Source of the DNA: Edaphosphingomonas laterariae
GTDB lineage: Bacteria > Pseudomonadota > Alphaproteobacteria > Sphingomonadales > Sphingomonadaceae
Assembly (NCBI RefSeq): GCF_900188165.1
Contig: NZ_FZOS01000016.1
Coordinates: 21,041-85,040, forward strand
Direction: 5' to 3'
Length of the DNA stretch: 64,000 bases
Below are positions 49,018-58,739 of this stretch, in pieces. Under the pieces are notes generated by a model that had not been told where the DNA came from, searched no databases, and was given only the letters and a program-made list of their open reading frames with translations. Position numbers and translations under genes: made by a program. Numbering within the stretch: position 1 is the stretch's first letter; every line of letters starts with the position of its first letter.

Positions 49018-50832
49018 TTAATAAGCGAGGGCACAGCCGTCGGCGCGCATCTCGCTCGCCGCTGCATAGACGCGTTCGCCATTGCGCTCGATCCGCTCGA
49101 CGCACTGGTAGCGGCCGAAGCCGCCGTCGGACGCGCCGATCTTCCAGCCCATATCGGCCAGCTTTTGCCGGGTCGCCTGCGGCACGCCATTTTCCAGCCG
49201 CAGCAGCCCGTTGGGGCCTTCGTCGCCCGAATCCTCGCCCATGCTTTCGGACGATCCTTCGTGGTGCCAGCGCGGGCTATCGCCGGCGGCCTGCGCGTCG
49301 AGCCCATAGTCGCTGCGGTTGACGATGATCTGCGTCTGCCCCTGCGGCTGCATGTCGCCGCCCATCACGCCGAAGCTGAGCCACGGCTTGCCATCCCTGG
49401 TGGCGAAACCCGGAATGATCGTCTGGAAGGGGCGCTTGCCGGGCGCGTAGATATTGGGATGGCTGGGCTGGAAGGAAAAGAGCTGGCCGCGATCCTGGAA
49501 CATGAAGCCCAGGCCGTCGGCGATCAGCCCCGAACCCATGCCACGGAAGTTGGACTGGATGAGCGAGATCATCAGCCCATCCTTGTCGGCAACGGTGAAA
49601 TAGGTGGTGTCGCCACGCGACGGCGCGTTGCCCGGCTTCACGTCCGTCATCAGCCGGTCCGGGCGGATCAGCTTCGCGCGCTCGGCCGCATATTCCTTCG
49701 ATGCCAGCCATTCGAACGGCACCTTGGCGAATTGCGGATCGGCATAATAACGGGCGCGATCCTCATAAGCGAGGCGCTTGGCCTCCGCCTGCAGGTGGAT
49801 CGACAGCGCCGACTGGAAGCCCGCACCCTTCATGTCGAAATGCTCGAGGATGTTGAGCATCTGGAGCGTGGCGAGCCCCTGCGTGTTCTCGCCGATCGCA
49901 TGCACGCCGATGCCGCGATAGCTGGTTTCCAGCGGCGTCGACCAATTGGCCTGATGCGCGGCAAGGTCCGCGCGGGTCAGCCAGCCACCGATACGCTTGA
50001 AATAGCGTTCGATCGTGTCGGCGATGGGGCCGTTATAGAAAGCATCGCGGCCGCCCTGCGCGATCAGGCGATAGGTGCGGGCAAGATCGGGGTTGCGGAA
50101 CGGATCGCCTTCCCGGGGCGCCGCGCCATTGGCCATCCACAGCTTGCGGGCATTGTCCACTTCCTCGATGCCCATGCCCGGTTTGGTGAAGTTCGCCATC
50201 GCGCGGCCGATATAATGCGCGATGATCGGCGCCACCGGCACGCCGCCTTCGGCCATGGCGATCGCCGGTTCGAACAGCTCGGCCCATTTGAGCTTGCCGT
50301 GGCGCTGGTGGAGCGCCCACCAGCCGGCGACGGTGCCGGGCACCGACACCGTGACCGCGCCATAAGCCGGCAGAACGCCGTTCTTCGTGCGCGATTGCGC
50401 CGTTTCGAAGCTCAGCCCGCGCGGTGAGCGGCCCGAACTGGCGAGGCCATCGACCTTGCCCTTCTTCGGATCCCACAACAGCGCATAAAGATCGCCGCCA
50501 ATGCCGCAGGCGGTGGGTTCCAGAAAGCCGAGGCAGGCATTGATCGCGATCGCGGCATCGACCGCCGATCCGCCTTTCTTCAAAATCTCGATCCCCGCCT
50601 GCGTGGCGAGCGGCTGGGCCGATCCGGCGCCGCCGGACAGCCCGTAAACCGCCGAACGCGAGGCGAAGCTGGCGCCCACCGGCCGATCGCCGCCGCGCAC
50701 GTCCGGTCGGTCGAACCGCACCTCGCCCGGCGTCCACACCGGGGCAGGGGCAGGCGCGGGGGGGTGCGCCCGCAGCATCGCAGGGGCCGCCGCAGCGGCG
50801 GGAATGGCGGCGAGGAAGGTGCGACGACGCAT
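49018..50832 (-). CDS. Gamma-glutamyltransferase family protein, Tat-exported
   Basis: This 604-residue N-terminal nucleophile hydrolase resembles gamma-glutamyltransferase. It begins with a twin-arginine signal (MRRRTFLAAIPAAAAAP). The large-subunit start is ATQAGIEILKKGGSAVDAAIA, and the processing site is in APSRGDTTYFTVADKDGLM, where the Thr near residue 408 is the expected nucleophile of the small subunit. GVMGGDMQPQGQTQIIVN is also typical. The ATG at 50832 is chosen for the Tat signal; the longer upstream frame lacks one. Periplasmic glutathione or gamma-glutamyl cleavage is the usual role. Confidence 0.92.
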   Translation of the reverse strand: MRRRTFLAAIPAAAAAPAMLRAHPPAPAPAPVWTPGEVRFDRPDVRGGDRPVGASFASRSAVYGLSGGAGSAQPLATQAGIEILKKGGSAVDAAIAINACLGFLEPTACGIGGDLYALLWDPKKGKVDGLASSGRSPRGLSFETAQSRTKNGVLPAYGAVTVSVPGTVAGWWALHQRHGKLKWAELFEPAIAMAEGGVPVAPIIAHYIGRAMANFTKPGMGIEEVDNARKLWMANGAAPREGDPFRNPDLARTYRLIAQGGRDAFYNGPIADTIERYFKRIGGWLTRADLAAHQANWSTPLETSYRGIGVHAIGENTQGLATLQMLNILEHFDMKGAGFQSALSIHLQAEAKRLAYEDRARYYADPQFAKVPFEWLASKEYAAERAKLIRPDRLMTDVKPGNAPSRGDTTYFTVADKDGLMISLIQSNFRGMGSGLIADGLGFMFQDRGQLFSFQPSHPNIYAPGKRPFQTIIPGFATRDGKPWLSFGVMGGDMQPQGQTQIIVNRSDYGLDAQAAGDSPRWHHEGSSESMGEDSGDEGPNGLLRLENGVPQATRQKLADMGWKIGASDGGFGRYQCVERIERNGERVYAAASEMRADGCALAY

Positions 50833-51042
50833 GGAATAGGCTTTCTGTTCCTGGGATCTGTGCCGATGGATAGCGGCGCAATTTTCTTTCGTCATCCCCG
50901 CGCGGGCGGTTGAGGAGATCGAGGAAGGTGAGGGTTGCGCGCGGTTCTGCCGGCTTCCGGCGCGCACGGTGCTGCCGAAGCAACAACATGGCGCCCAGGT
51001 TGCGTCACATAAGCGACCGCGACGACCGATGCGCCCAGTCCT

Positions 51043-52206
51043 TCAAAGGCCGAAATGCGCCTTGGGGATATGGGTGATCCGGCAGGCGAGATCGGCCTCG
51101 CCCGAGGCGACGATGAAATGGTCGCCACCGTCGACGATCCCGGTCGTGAACACCACATTGTGCAGATACATCAGTTCCTCGATCGGCCGGGTCAGTTCGG
51201 GCGCGGGTTCGAGGAGGGGGGTGTCGTCGCTATGGAGGGTGCGGCTGGGATCGTCGCGGTCGAGCAGCGACCAGTAGGTGCGATAGATGCCGACGATCTC
51301 GTGCGGCTCCACCCCGTGCCACAGGGTCAGCCAGCCCTTGTCGGTCAGCACCGGTGGCGCGCCGCCACCGATCCGCGCCGTCGCCACCGTGCCCGATCGC
51401 GGGCGGATGCCGGGCGCCAGATGCGGCTTCCAGTGCAGCGCATCGGGGGAGGTGGCAAGGTTGATCGAAGGGCCGGCGCGCCATTCACTGCCCGGCGGAT
51501 ATGCGAAATAGAGGTCGCCGAGCGGGCGCGTCTGCGCCCAATATCGTCCGTCGATCAGCCCTTCGAAGATCAGCATGTCCTTGTTCTGGTGATCGAGCAC
51601 CACGCCTTCGAACCGCCAGTCGAGCGCGTTGTCGGAACTGTGGAGCGTCGTCGCATGGCGCTCGGGGCTGACCGAACAGGTCGTCATCCACCACCGATCG
51701 CCGACCTTGCTGATCCGCGCATCCTCTATGCCATAGCATTGCACGTCATGGGCCGGCGCGATCGCGCGATCATAATGCACCGCCACCCGTTCCAGCCCGT
51801 CGGGCGAAAGCTCCACCGGCAGCAGCCAGGACAGCGAGGTCAGCGCCATCACCTTCCACCCGCCGCCATGGAGCATGAACTTGCGCGGGTCCGCCGTGTC
51901 GGCCTGATCGAGCGGCCAGGGATCGAGGACATAGCGGCCGGTGCCTGATGGCGAACCGCCCCCGGAACCCTGCTTGTCGCCGGCCACCCAGCGGATCGCG
52001 TGGACATGGCCGTCGCGGATCGGATCGCGCAGCGCCTCGGCCACGCGCACCATCATCAGCAGATTGCCGTTGGGCAGCCGGGTGAAGCCCGGATTGAACG
52101 CGCCCAGCACATAGGTTTCAGCGTCGAGATGCCCCGCCAGCGGCGATCGGGCGAGATCGACTTCGCCGGGTGTGAAGATCAGCCGGTCGGTTACGAAGCG
52201 GCTCAT
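51043..52206 (-). CDS. Glycoside hydrolase family 130-like protein
   Basis: This 387-residue protein looks like a five-bladed beta-propeller of the GH130 group, which includes mannoside phosphorylases. Recognisable parts are GAFNPGFTRLPNGNLLMMVRVAE, YGIEDARISKVGDRWWMTTC (GIEDxR is the usual propeller motif), and YWSLLDRDDPSR. No signal peptide is seen, so it is probably cytoplasmic. The ATG at 52206 starts MSRFVTDRLIF; an alternative at 52242 has little support. Downstream is a 75-base gap to the next promoter region. The exact sugar is unknown. Confidence 0.82.
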   Translation of the reverse strand: MSRFVTDRLIFTPGEVDLARSPLAGHLDAETYVLGAFNPGFTRLPNGNLLMMVRVAEALRDPIRDGHVHAIRWVAGDKQGSGGGSPSGTGRYVLDPWPLDQADTADPRKFMLHGGGWKVMALTSLSWLLPVELSPDGLERVAVHYDRAIAPAHDVQCYGIEDARISKVGDRWWMTTCSVSPERHATTLHSSDNALDWRFEGVVLDHQNKDMLIFEGLIDGRYWAQTRPLGDLYFAYPPGSEWRAGPSINLATSPDALHWKPHLAPGIRPRSGTVATARIGGGAPPVLTDKGWLTLWHGVEPHEIVGIYRTYWSLLDRDDPSRTLHSDDTPLLEPAPELTRPIEELMYLHNVVFTTGIVDGGDHFIVASGEADLACRITHIPKAHFGL

Positions 52207-52286
52207 GGGTGGCAGGGTGCCGCAGGCGGGCATCGAGGGCAAGCCGGGGCGGGCAAGATGCGAATTTACCCGCGCGGTGCGCTTGC

Positions 52287-52318
52287 GCCGCTATCCCGAT
52301 CATGGCCGGGATAGCGGC
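52287..52318 (-). terminator. Hairpin terminator of the M17 aminopeptidase gene
   Basis: GCCGCTATCCCG (52287-52298) and CGGGATAGCGGC (52307-52318) form a perfect 12-bp stem with an 8-base loop. It lies 11 bases past the aminopeptidase stop on the minus strand; a U-tract is not obvious. Confidence 0.65.
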
Positions 52319-52329
52319 CGTGGCGGCGC

Positions 52330-53892
52330 TTATTTCCCCCCTTCGCCCGCGCCGCGCGGCACGGGCTGGTAATCGCGCACGAAGCGATCGAGCAGGCGGA
52401 CGGCATAGCCGGTCGCACCCTTGCGCGCGGTGGGCTGTTCTTCGCTCGTCCAGGCGGTCGACGCGATGTCGATATGCGCCCAGGGCGTCGCCGGATCGAT
52501 GAAATAGCCGATGAACTGCGCGCCATGGCCGGCACCGGGATTGCGCCCTTCGGTGGAATTGCGAACGTCGGCGATGTCCGATTTCACATCCTTGGCGTAG
52601 CTTGCGTGGAGCGGAAGCTGCCACAGCAGTTCGCCCGTCGCCTTGCCGGCGGCGACAAGCTGCCCGGCCAGCGCATCGTGGCGGCTGAACAGGCCGGCAT
52701 ATTCATCGCCCAGCGCGCGGCCGACGGCGCCGGTGAGGGTGGCAACGTCGATGATCGCCGACGGGTTGTAGCGCTTGTCGGCATAGGCCACCGCATCGGC
52801 CAGCACGACGCGGCCTTCGGCATCGGTGTTGACCACTTCGATCGTCTTGCCGCTGTAGGTTTTCAGCACGTCGCCGGGGCGGGTGGCGCCGCCGCCGGGC
52901 ATGTTTTCCGCAAGCGCCGCGAACGCGACGACATTGACCGGCGCGCCACGCTTGGCGAGCGAGAGCACGGTGCCGACGACGGCGGCGGCACCGGCCATGT
53001 CGGTCTTCATTTCCCACATGCCGGTGCCACCCTTGATCGAGATGCCGCCCGAATCGAAGGTGATGCCCTTACCGGCCAGCGCGATCGGCTGGGCGGGGGC
53101 GCCGGTGCCCTTATAGGATACGATCAGCAGCCGCGGCGGCCGGCGCGAGCCTTGCCCGACACCGAGAATGCCGCCCATGCCGAGCCGTTCGAGCGCGGGC
53201 ACGTCGAGCACCTCGACACTGGCGCCGGCCAGCCCGCGAAACGCATCCTGCGTGCGCGCGACGAAACTTTCGGGATAGATGATATTGGCGGGCTCGCTGA
53301 CCAGATCGCGGGTGAAGGCGACGGCGTCGGCCAGTGCGCGGACATCGCGCTGATCCGCCTTGCGCGCGGCATCGGCTTCGGCGGTGACGATGGTGAGCGC
53401 GGCGGACTGGCCGGGCTTCGCCGGCGTCACATCGACATGATATTTGTCGAAGCCATAGCCGCCGAGCGTGGCGCCGAGGGCGAGATCGCCGGCGGCGGCG
53501 TTGCCGAGGCCGGTGGCGACGAGCGCGACCGGGCCGTCATCGGCCGACGTCTTCTGCGCGGCGAGGCCGCCGATATCCTGCAGATCGGCCGGGAGCGGCG
53601 CGGCTTTGCCCATGCCGATGACGAGGATGTGGGCGTGGCCGCCAATGCCGCGCAGCGAAAGCGTGGAGCGGGCCTTGTAATCGAACGCGGCGGCGGTGAG
53701 CGCGCGGGCGATGGCGGCGCGATCCGCCTCGGCCAATGTGGCGCCGCGCACGGCAAGATCGTCGGCGCTGGCCAGCGGCAGTACGATCGTGCCGGTGCTG
53801 GCGGGTGCCGCCGCATAAGCGATCGGGCGGGGGGCGGCGGAAACGGGGGTGCTGAGCATCGTGGCGGCCATGGCCGCGGCAAACAGGCGCAT
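52330..53892 (-). CDS. Exported M17-family leucyl aminopeptidase
   Basis: This 520-residue metallopeptidase removes N-terminal residues from peptides. The M17 catalytic signature NTDAEGRVVLAD is at about residues 352-363, and GKGITFDSGGISIK (near 272) supplies a metal-binding Lys and Asp. Unlike cytosolic PepA, it begins with a signal peptide (MRLFAAAMAATMLSTPVSAA), so it acts in the periplasm or outside. The ATG at 53892 is the first residue before the signal peptide; the frame upstream reads through the next gene. The N-terminal domain carries LVIGMGKAAPLPADLQDIGG. It is probably monocistronic. Confidence 0.92.
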   Translation of the reverse strand: MRLFAAAMAATMLSTPVSAAPRPIAYAAAPASTGTIVLPLASADDLAVRGATLAEADRAAIARALTAAAFDYKARSTLSLRGIGGHAHILVIGMGKAAPLPADLQDIGGLAAQKTSADDGPVALVATGLGNAAAGDLALGATLGGYGFDKYHVDVTPAKPGQSAALTIVTAEADAARKADQRDVRALADAVAFTRDLVSEPANIIYPESFVARTQDAFRGLAGASVEVLDVPALERLGMGGILGVGQGSRRPPRLLIVSYKGTGAPAQPIALAGKGITFDSGGISIKGGTGMWEMKTDMAGAAAVVGTVLSLAKRGAPVNVVAFAALAENMPGGGATRPGDVLKTYSGKTIEVVNTDAEGRVVLADAVAYADKRYNPSAIIDVATLTGAVGRALGDEYAGLFSRHDALAGQLVAAGKATGELLWQLPLHASYAKDVKSDIADVRNSTEGRNPGAGHGAQFIGYFIDPATPWAHIDIASTAWTSEEQPTARKGATGYAVRLLDRFVRDYQPVPRGAGEGGK

Positions 53893-53959
53893 CGGGGATC
53901 CTTGGCAGGAAAGGGTGACTGGCGACGAGCCTAACGCCGTGCCGCCGTTGGACAATCGA

Positions 53960-54565
53960 TCAACCGTAACGAAATATGACAAGGATGTTGTTGGCCGGCA
54001 GTTCGACCACGCCTTCGGCGGTGAAACCGGCATGGCGCGCGACAGCGGCCACGTCCGCCAGATCGCGCAGGCCCCAGGCCGGGTTGCGCGCCTTGAGATC
54101 GGCATCGAAGGCAAGGTTGCTGGCGGCGGTTTCCACGTCGGCGCGGAGATAGGGGCCATAGAGGATCAGCGGCGCGCCGGGCGAAAGGATGCGCGCGGCC
54201 CCGGCGAACAGGCCGAGCGTGGCCGACCACGGGCTGATATGGACCATGTTGATGCAGACCAGCGCATCGGCGCGGTCGATCGGCCAGTCGGGCGCGGATG
54301 CATCGAGCAGAAGTGGCGGCCGGAGATTGGGCAGTCGCGCGGCCTCCGCCCAGCCACGGATCGACCCCAGCGCGTCCAGATCAGGATCGCTCGGCTGCCA
54401 GGTGAGGCCCGGCAGCGCGCCCGCGAAATGCACGGCATGTTCGCCGGTGCCGCTGGCGATTTCCAGCACGAGGCCGGTGGCGGGCAGGGCATCGCGCAGC
54501 ACGGCAAGGATCGGATCGCGGTTGCGGGCGGTGGCGGGCGCGTGGCGGCGGGCATCGTGGGGCAT
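53960..54565 (-). CDS. DUF938 family methyltransferase-like protein
   Basis: This 201-residue protein matches the DUF938 family, which has a class I SAM-binding fold. The start DARRHAPATARNRDPILAVLRD and the motif VLEIASGTGEHAVHFA (about residues 33-48) are diagnostic, followed by DALVCINMVHISPWSATLGLF and LILYGPY. It lies 67 bases upstream of the aminopeptidase on the same strand. Methyltransferase activity is expected from the fold but no substrate is known. Length is normal for the family (about 200-220). Confidence 0.9.
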   Translation of the reverse strand: MPHDARRHAPATARNRDPILAVLRDALPATGLVLEIASGTGEHAVHFAGALPGLTWQPSDPDLDALGSIRGWAEAARLPNLRPPLLLDASAPDWPIDRADALVCINMVHISPWSATLGLFAGAARILSPGAPLILYGPYLRADVETAASNLAFDADLKARNPAWGLRDLADVAAVARHAGFTAEGVVELPANNILVIFRYG

Positions 54566-54723
54566 CGGCCACCTAAAGCATGTCGTGCCGTATCGGGCCA
54601 GCCGCGCTTTTAGGATAATCCGGCCTTCGCCGGATTGCGGCCCCGGTCCGCGTTCTCATAATGCTTTCGCTTACTTCGTTCACCCTCGCGCAACCCGATG
54701 GCGTGCATTACGTTGTCATCGCC

Positions 54724-55458
54724 ATGTCACACACGCTTCATCATCCGGTCATGCAGGACCATCCCGAGCCGGCGCTGGCCGATGGCGGCGTGCCGCCGCT
54801 GGCGCGTTTCCTGGCCGAAGGGCAGGCGCTGGTGTCGCGCCCTTTTACCGCATGGGCCGCGCGGCGGATCGCGGCGACGCGCCGGGCGGACGGACGCGCG
54901 GTGATGGTGATCCCCGGCTTCATGGCGCGCGACATCTTCACGCTGCGGCTGCGGCGGATGCTGCGCATCGCCGGCTATGCCCCCCATGGCTGGGGGCTGG
55001 GTATGAACCGTGGCGCGACGCCGGACCTGCTCGACCGATTGTGCGAACAGCTCGACGCCATCGCGCTCGATGAAGGGACGCCGGTTTCGCTGATCGGATG
55101 GAGCCTGGGCGGGCTTTACGCGCGCGAACTGGCGAAGCTGCGGCCGGAACTGGTCGATCGCGTGATTACGCTGGGCAGCCCCTTTTCGGGCGATCTGCGC
55201 GCCAACCGGGCGTGGAAGCTCTATGAACGGCTGAACGGGCATCCGGTGGACCAGCCGCCGATGCAGGTGGACCTGACCAGAAAGCCGCCCATGAAAACCT
55301 TTGCGCTGTGGTCCGCCAATGACGGCATCGTCGCCCCCGCCTGCGCGCGCGGCCTGCCGCACGAGGCGGACAGCAATGTGGAGGTGAAGTGCCGCCACAT
55401 GGACTTCGTTTCCGCGCCCGCCGCCATCACCGCGATCTTCGACGCGCTGGAAGCCTGA
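54724..55458 (+). CDS. Alpha/beta hydrolase, lipase/PGAP1-like
   Basis: This protein of about 244 residues is an alpha/beta hydrolase. The core begins AVMVIPGFMARDIFTLRLRRML; the nucleophile elbow GWSLGGLYARELAK places the serine near residue 126, and LWSANDGIVAP carries the likely Asp, with the His in CRHMDFVSAP. It has no signal peptide. The start is uncertain: the ATG at 54724 is used, with alternatives at 54661 and 54751, none with a clear ribosome-binding site. It stands alone, divergent from the DUF938 gene. Substrate is unknown. Confidence 0.82.
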   Translation: MSHTLHHPVMQDHPEPALADGGVPPLARFLAEGQALVSRPFTAWAARRIAATRRADGRAVMVIPGFMARDIFTLRLRRMLRIAGYAPHGWGLGMNRGATPDLLDRLCEQLDAIALDEGTPVSLIGWSLGGLYARELAKLRPELVDRVITLGSPFSGDLRANRAWKLYERLNGHPVDQPPMQVDLTRKPPMKTFALWSANDGIVAPACARGLPHEADSNVEVKCRHMDFVSAPAAITAIFDALEA

Positions 55459-55655
55459 ACGGGCGGGGCGGGCCGCTTCCGCGCGTCATGCGCGACTGAC
55501 ACCCGCCCCATGCCTGCACGCTTGGCATTTGCGCTTCGAGAAGGCATGACTTTCGAAATGCTTGTCGCGTTCTGCGGCAGGGATCCCGTGTGAGATGTCG
55601 ATCCGATGCGCCGCTCGATAGTCGTTGCGCCAGTCTGAAGAGGTAATGAAGCGAT

Positions 55656-58600
55656 ATGGGCAAGCAAAAAGCAGGGATAATGTCCGCGTGGCTCTATGCC
55701 GGTCTTGCTGTCTTGCTTGGACTTCCTTTCGCTGCCGATATGATCTTCCCGTTGGGAACGGCGGTATGGGTGGCCTATTTGCTTCCCGTCGTATTGTCCT
55801 ATCTTGCGGTCCGGCCACAGCTGCCGTTGATCGTCGCGGCGCTGGCCACCTTGCTGACGATCGCGGGCTATCATCTGGCCCCCGCGGGCGTCGACCCGGC
55901 CATCGCCATCGGCAACCGCGCCCTGGGCACGGTGATCGGCTGGATGCTGGCGAGCATCGGCTTCTTCTTCATCCAGAACCGGCTGACGATCCAGCACGAG
56001 GAATGGCTGCAGGCCGGCGAGGTCGGGCTGGCGCAGGCGGTAGCGGGCGATCGGCCGCTCGACGAACTGGGCGCCAACGCGCTCAGCTTCCTCGCCGAAT
56101 ATCTCGATGCGCAGGCCGGCGCGCTCTACATCAGCAATGGTGACGGCTTCGTCCGTTGCGCCAGTTACGGTGTCCCCGCCCATGCCGACATCCCGGAACG
56201 CTTCGCCGCCGGCGATGGCCTGCTGGGGCAGGCCGTGCGTGACGAGCGCGCCTTCGTCCTTTCGGACGTGCCCGAAGGCTATCTTTATTACGGCTCGGCG
56301 CTGGGAAGCGCGAAGCCGGGCGCGCTGATCATCGCGTCGGTCAAGGCCGAGGATGCCGTGAACGCCGTGATCGAGCTTGGCCTGAGCGGCGCCAATGTCG
56401 ATCGGGCGATGGCGCTGCTCGATCGCGCGGGCGATCAGCTGAGCGTGGCGGTGCGATCGGGCAAATATCGCGCGCGGCTGCGCGAACTGCTTGAGGAAAC
56501 GCAGCAGCAGGCCGAGGAACTGCAGGTCCAGAGCGAGGAGCTGCGCGCCAATAATGATGAGCTGGAGGCGCAGAGCCGCCAGCTGCAGGACTCGCAGTCG
56601 CGGCTCGAATTGCAGAAATCCGAGCTCGAACAGACCAACGCCCAGCTGGAAGGGCAGACCCGGCAGCTGGAGCTTCAGCGTGACGATCTCGCCCGCGTGC
56701 AGGCTTCGCTTCAGACGCAGGCGGCGGAACTGGATCAGGCCAGCCGCTACAAATCCGAATTCCTGGCGAACATGAGCCACGAATTGCGGACGCCGCTCAA
56801 TTCGCTGCTGATTATGGCGCGCCTGCTGGCCGAAAATCGCGAGGGCAACCTGCATGATGAGCAGGTGCGCCATGCGGAGATGATCGAGACGTCGGGCAAT
56901 GATCTGCTGACGCTGATCAACGACATTCTGGACATCTCCAAGATCGAGGCGGGCAAGCTCGAACTGCAGCCCCGGCGCGTCCGCATCACCGCGATCCTCG
57001 ACAAGCTGCAGGCGATGTTCGGCCCGTCGGCCGAGGCCAAGGGGCTTCGGTTCGAGGCGCAGGCGGAGGGCGATGCGCCGCTGGAGATGGAAACCGATCC
57101 GCAGCGGCTGGAACAGGTGCTCAAGAATTTCCTGTCGAACGCGATCAAGTTCACCGATTCCGGTTCGGTCGCGCTGAAGGTTGGTGCGCGCGCCGACGGG
57201 CGGCTGGCCTTTGCGGTGCGGGATACCGGCGTCGGCATCGCGCCCGATCAGCAGCAGATCATCTTCGAAGCCTTCCGTCAGGCCGATGGCACCGTCAGCC
57301 GCAAATATGGCGGGACCGGCCTTGGCCTTTCGATCTCGCGCGAGCTTGCCCGCCTGCTTGGCGGCGAGGTGGCGGTGGAAAGCGTGCCGGGAGCGGGCAG
57401 CACCTTCACCCTGATCGTGCCGCCTTCTTTCGACGGCGCGCTGGCGACGCCGGCGGCCGAGCCGGCCCGGCCGCTGCCGCAGGTGGTGAAGCCGCTGCGT
57501 CGCCGCGAAGCCGCGCTGGTCAGCGACGATCGCGAACGGCTGAGCGGGGATGCGCGGTTGATCCTGATCGTCGAGGACGATCCGGCCTTCGCCAAAATCC
57601 TCTGCGACATCGCGCATGAGTTGAAGTTCGAATGCCTGATCGCCGGCACGGCCGACGAGGGCGCTTTGATGGCGCGGCAATATCTGCCCCATGCCGTGAT
57701 CCTCGACATGAACCTGCCGGATCATACCGGCCTTTCGGTTCTCGATCGGATCAAGCGCGACGTGCGCACCCGGCACATCCCCGTCCATGTCGTATCGGTG
57801 GGCGATGACAGCAAGGCGGCGCTGTCGGGCGGCGCGATCGGCTATCTGTTCAAGCCGGTGAAGCGCGACGCGCTGATCGACATGCTGGAAGGGCTGGAGG
57901 CGCGCATGTCGCAGCGCATGCGCCGCGTGCTCGTCGTCGAGGATGATGCGCGGCAGGCCGAAAGCATCAAGCTGCTGCTCGCTTCGCGCGATGTGGAGAC
58001 GATCGAGGCGCATTCGGCCGCCGAATGCTGCGCGTTGCTGGGGCAGGAAACGTTCGATTGCATGGTGCTCGATCTCAACCTGCCCGACGCGTCGGGCCTC
58101 GATCTGCTCGAACGGCTGAGCGGCGACGAGACGGTCGGTTTCCCGCCGGTGATCGTCTATACCGGCCGCGATCTTTCGCAGGACGAGGAACTGCGTCTGC
58201 GGCGTTATTCCAAGTCGATCATCGTCAAGGGCGCGAAATCGCCGGAACGGTTGCTCGATGAAGTGACCCTGTTCCTCCATCAGGTCGTATCCGACCTGCC
58301 CGAGCAGCAGCAGCAGCTGATCACCAAGTCCTTGAATCGCGACGCAACCCTCGACGGACGAGAAATTTTGGTGGTCGAGGACGACATACGGAACGTCTAT
58401 GCCCTTGCGAGCATTTTCGAGCCGCATGGTTCAAATGTCCGCATCGCCCGGAACGGGCGTGAAGCATTGCAGTTGCTGGATGAAGCCGGGCGGGGCCTGT
58501 CCCCCCCGGTCGATCTCGTATTGATGGATGTGATGATGCCGGAGATGGACGGGCTGACGGCGACGCGCGAGATCCGGTCGCAGGCCTGGGGCAAGGACTT

Positions 58601-58739
58601 GCCGATCATCTCGTTGACCGCGAAGGCGATGGAGCGCGACCAGCAGGAATGCCTGGAGGCCGGCGCCAATGATTATCTCGCCAAGCCGCTCGACGTGGAC
58701 AAGCTGCTCAGCCTGGCGCGGGTCTGGATGCCGCGATGA
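55656..58739 (+). CDS. Hybrid sensor histidine kinase with three receiver domains
   Basis: This 1027-residue protein has three or four membrane helices in the first ~105 residues, a GAF-like domain (about 130-265), a long Gln/Glu-rich coiled coil (285-370), and a HisKA domain with the phosphorylated H375 in MSHELRTPLNS. The HATPase follows, with NAIKFTDSGS, DTGVGI and GGTGLGLSIS. Three receiver domains follow with predicted aspartates D684 (ILDMNLPD), D806 (VLDLNLPD) and D958 (LMDVMMPEMDG). It overlaps the CheR gene by four bases (ATGA). It probably senses a redox or soluble signal through GAF and passes phosphate along several receivers. The output is unknown. Confidence 0.93.
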   Translation: MGKQKAGIMSAWLYAGLAVLLGLPFAADMIFPLGTAVWVAYLLPVVLSYLAVRPQLPLIVAALATLLTIAGYHLAPAGVDPAIAIGNRALGTVIGWMLASIGFFFIQNRLTIQHEEWLQAGEVGLAQAVAGDRPLDELGANALSFLAEYLDAQAGALYISNGDGFVRCASYGVPAHADIPERFAAGDGLLGQAVRDERAFVLSDVPEGYLYYGSALGSAKPGALIIASVKAEDAVNAVIELGLSGANVDRAMALLDRAGDQLSVAVRSGKYRARLRELLEETQQQAEELQVQSEELRANNDELEAQSRQLQDSQSRLELQKSELEQTNAQLEGQTRQLELQRDDLARVQASLQTQAAELDQASRYKSEFLANMSHELRTPLNSLLIMARLLAENREGNLHDEQVRHAEMIETSGNDLLTLINDILDISKIEAGKLELQPRRVRITAILDKLQAMFGPSAEAKGLRFEAQAEGDAPLEMETDPQRLEQVLKNFLSNAIKFTDSGSVALKVGARADGRLAFAVRDTGVGIAPDQQQIIFEAFRQADGTVSRKYGGTGLGLSISRELARLLGGEVAVESVPGAGSTFTLIVPPSFDGALATPAAEPARPLPQVVKPLRRREAALVSDDRERLSGDARLILIVEDDPAFAKILCDIAHELKFECLIAGTADEGALMARQYLPHAVILDMNLPDHTGLSVLDRIKRDVRTRHIPVHVVSVGDDSKAALSGGAIGYLFKPVKRDALIDMLEGLEARMSQRMRRVLVVEDDARQAESIKLLLASRDVETIEAHSAAECCALLGQETFDCMVLDLNLPDASGLDLLERLSGDETVGFPPVIVYTGRDLSQDEELRLRRYSKSIIVKGAKSPERLLDEVTLFLHQVVSDLPEQQQQLITKSLNRDATLDGREILVVEDDIRNVYALASIFEPHGSNVRIARNGREALQLLDEAGRGLSPPVDLVLMDVMMPEMDGLTATREIRSQAWGKDLPIISLTAKAMERDQQECLEAGANDYLAKPLDVDKLLSLARVWMPR

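Noticed and set aside
55221..58427. Minus-strand open frame of 1068 codons opposite the hybrid kinase
   Set aside because: Antisense shadow; kinase and receiver motifs are all on the plus strand.
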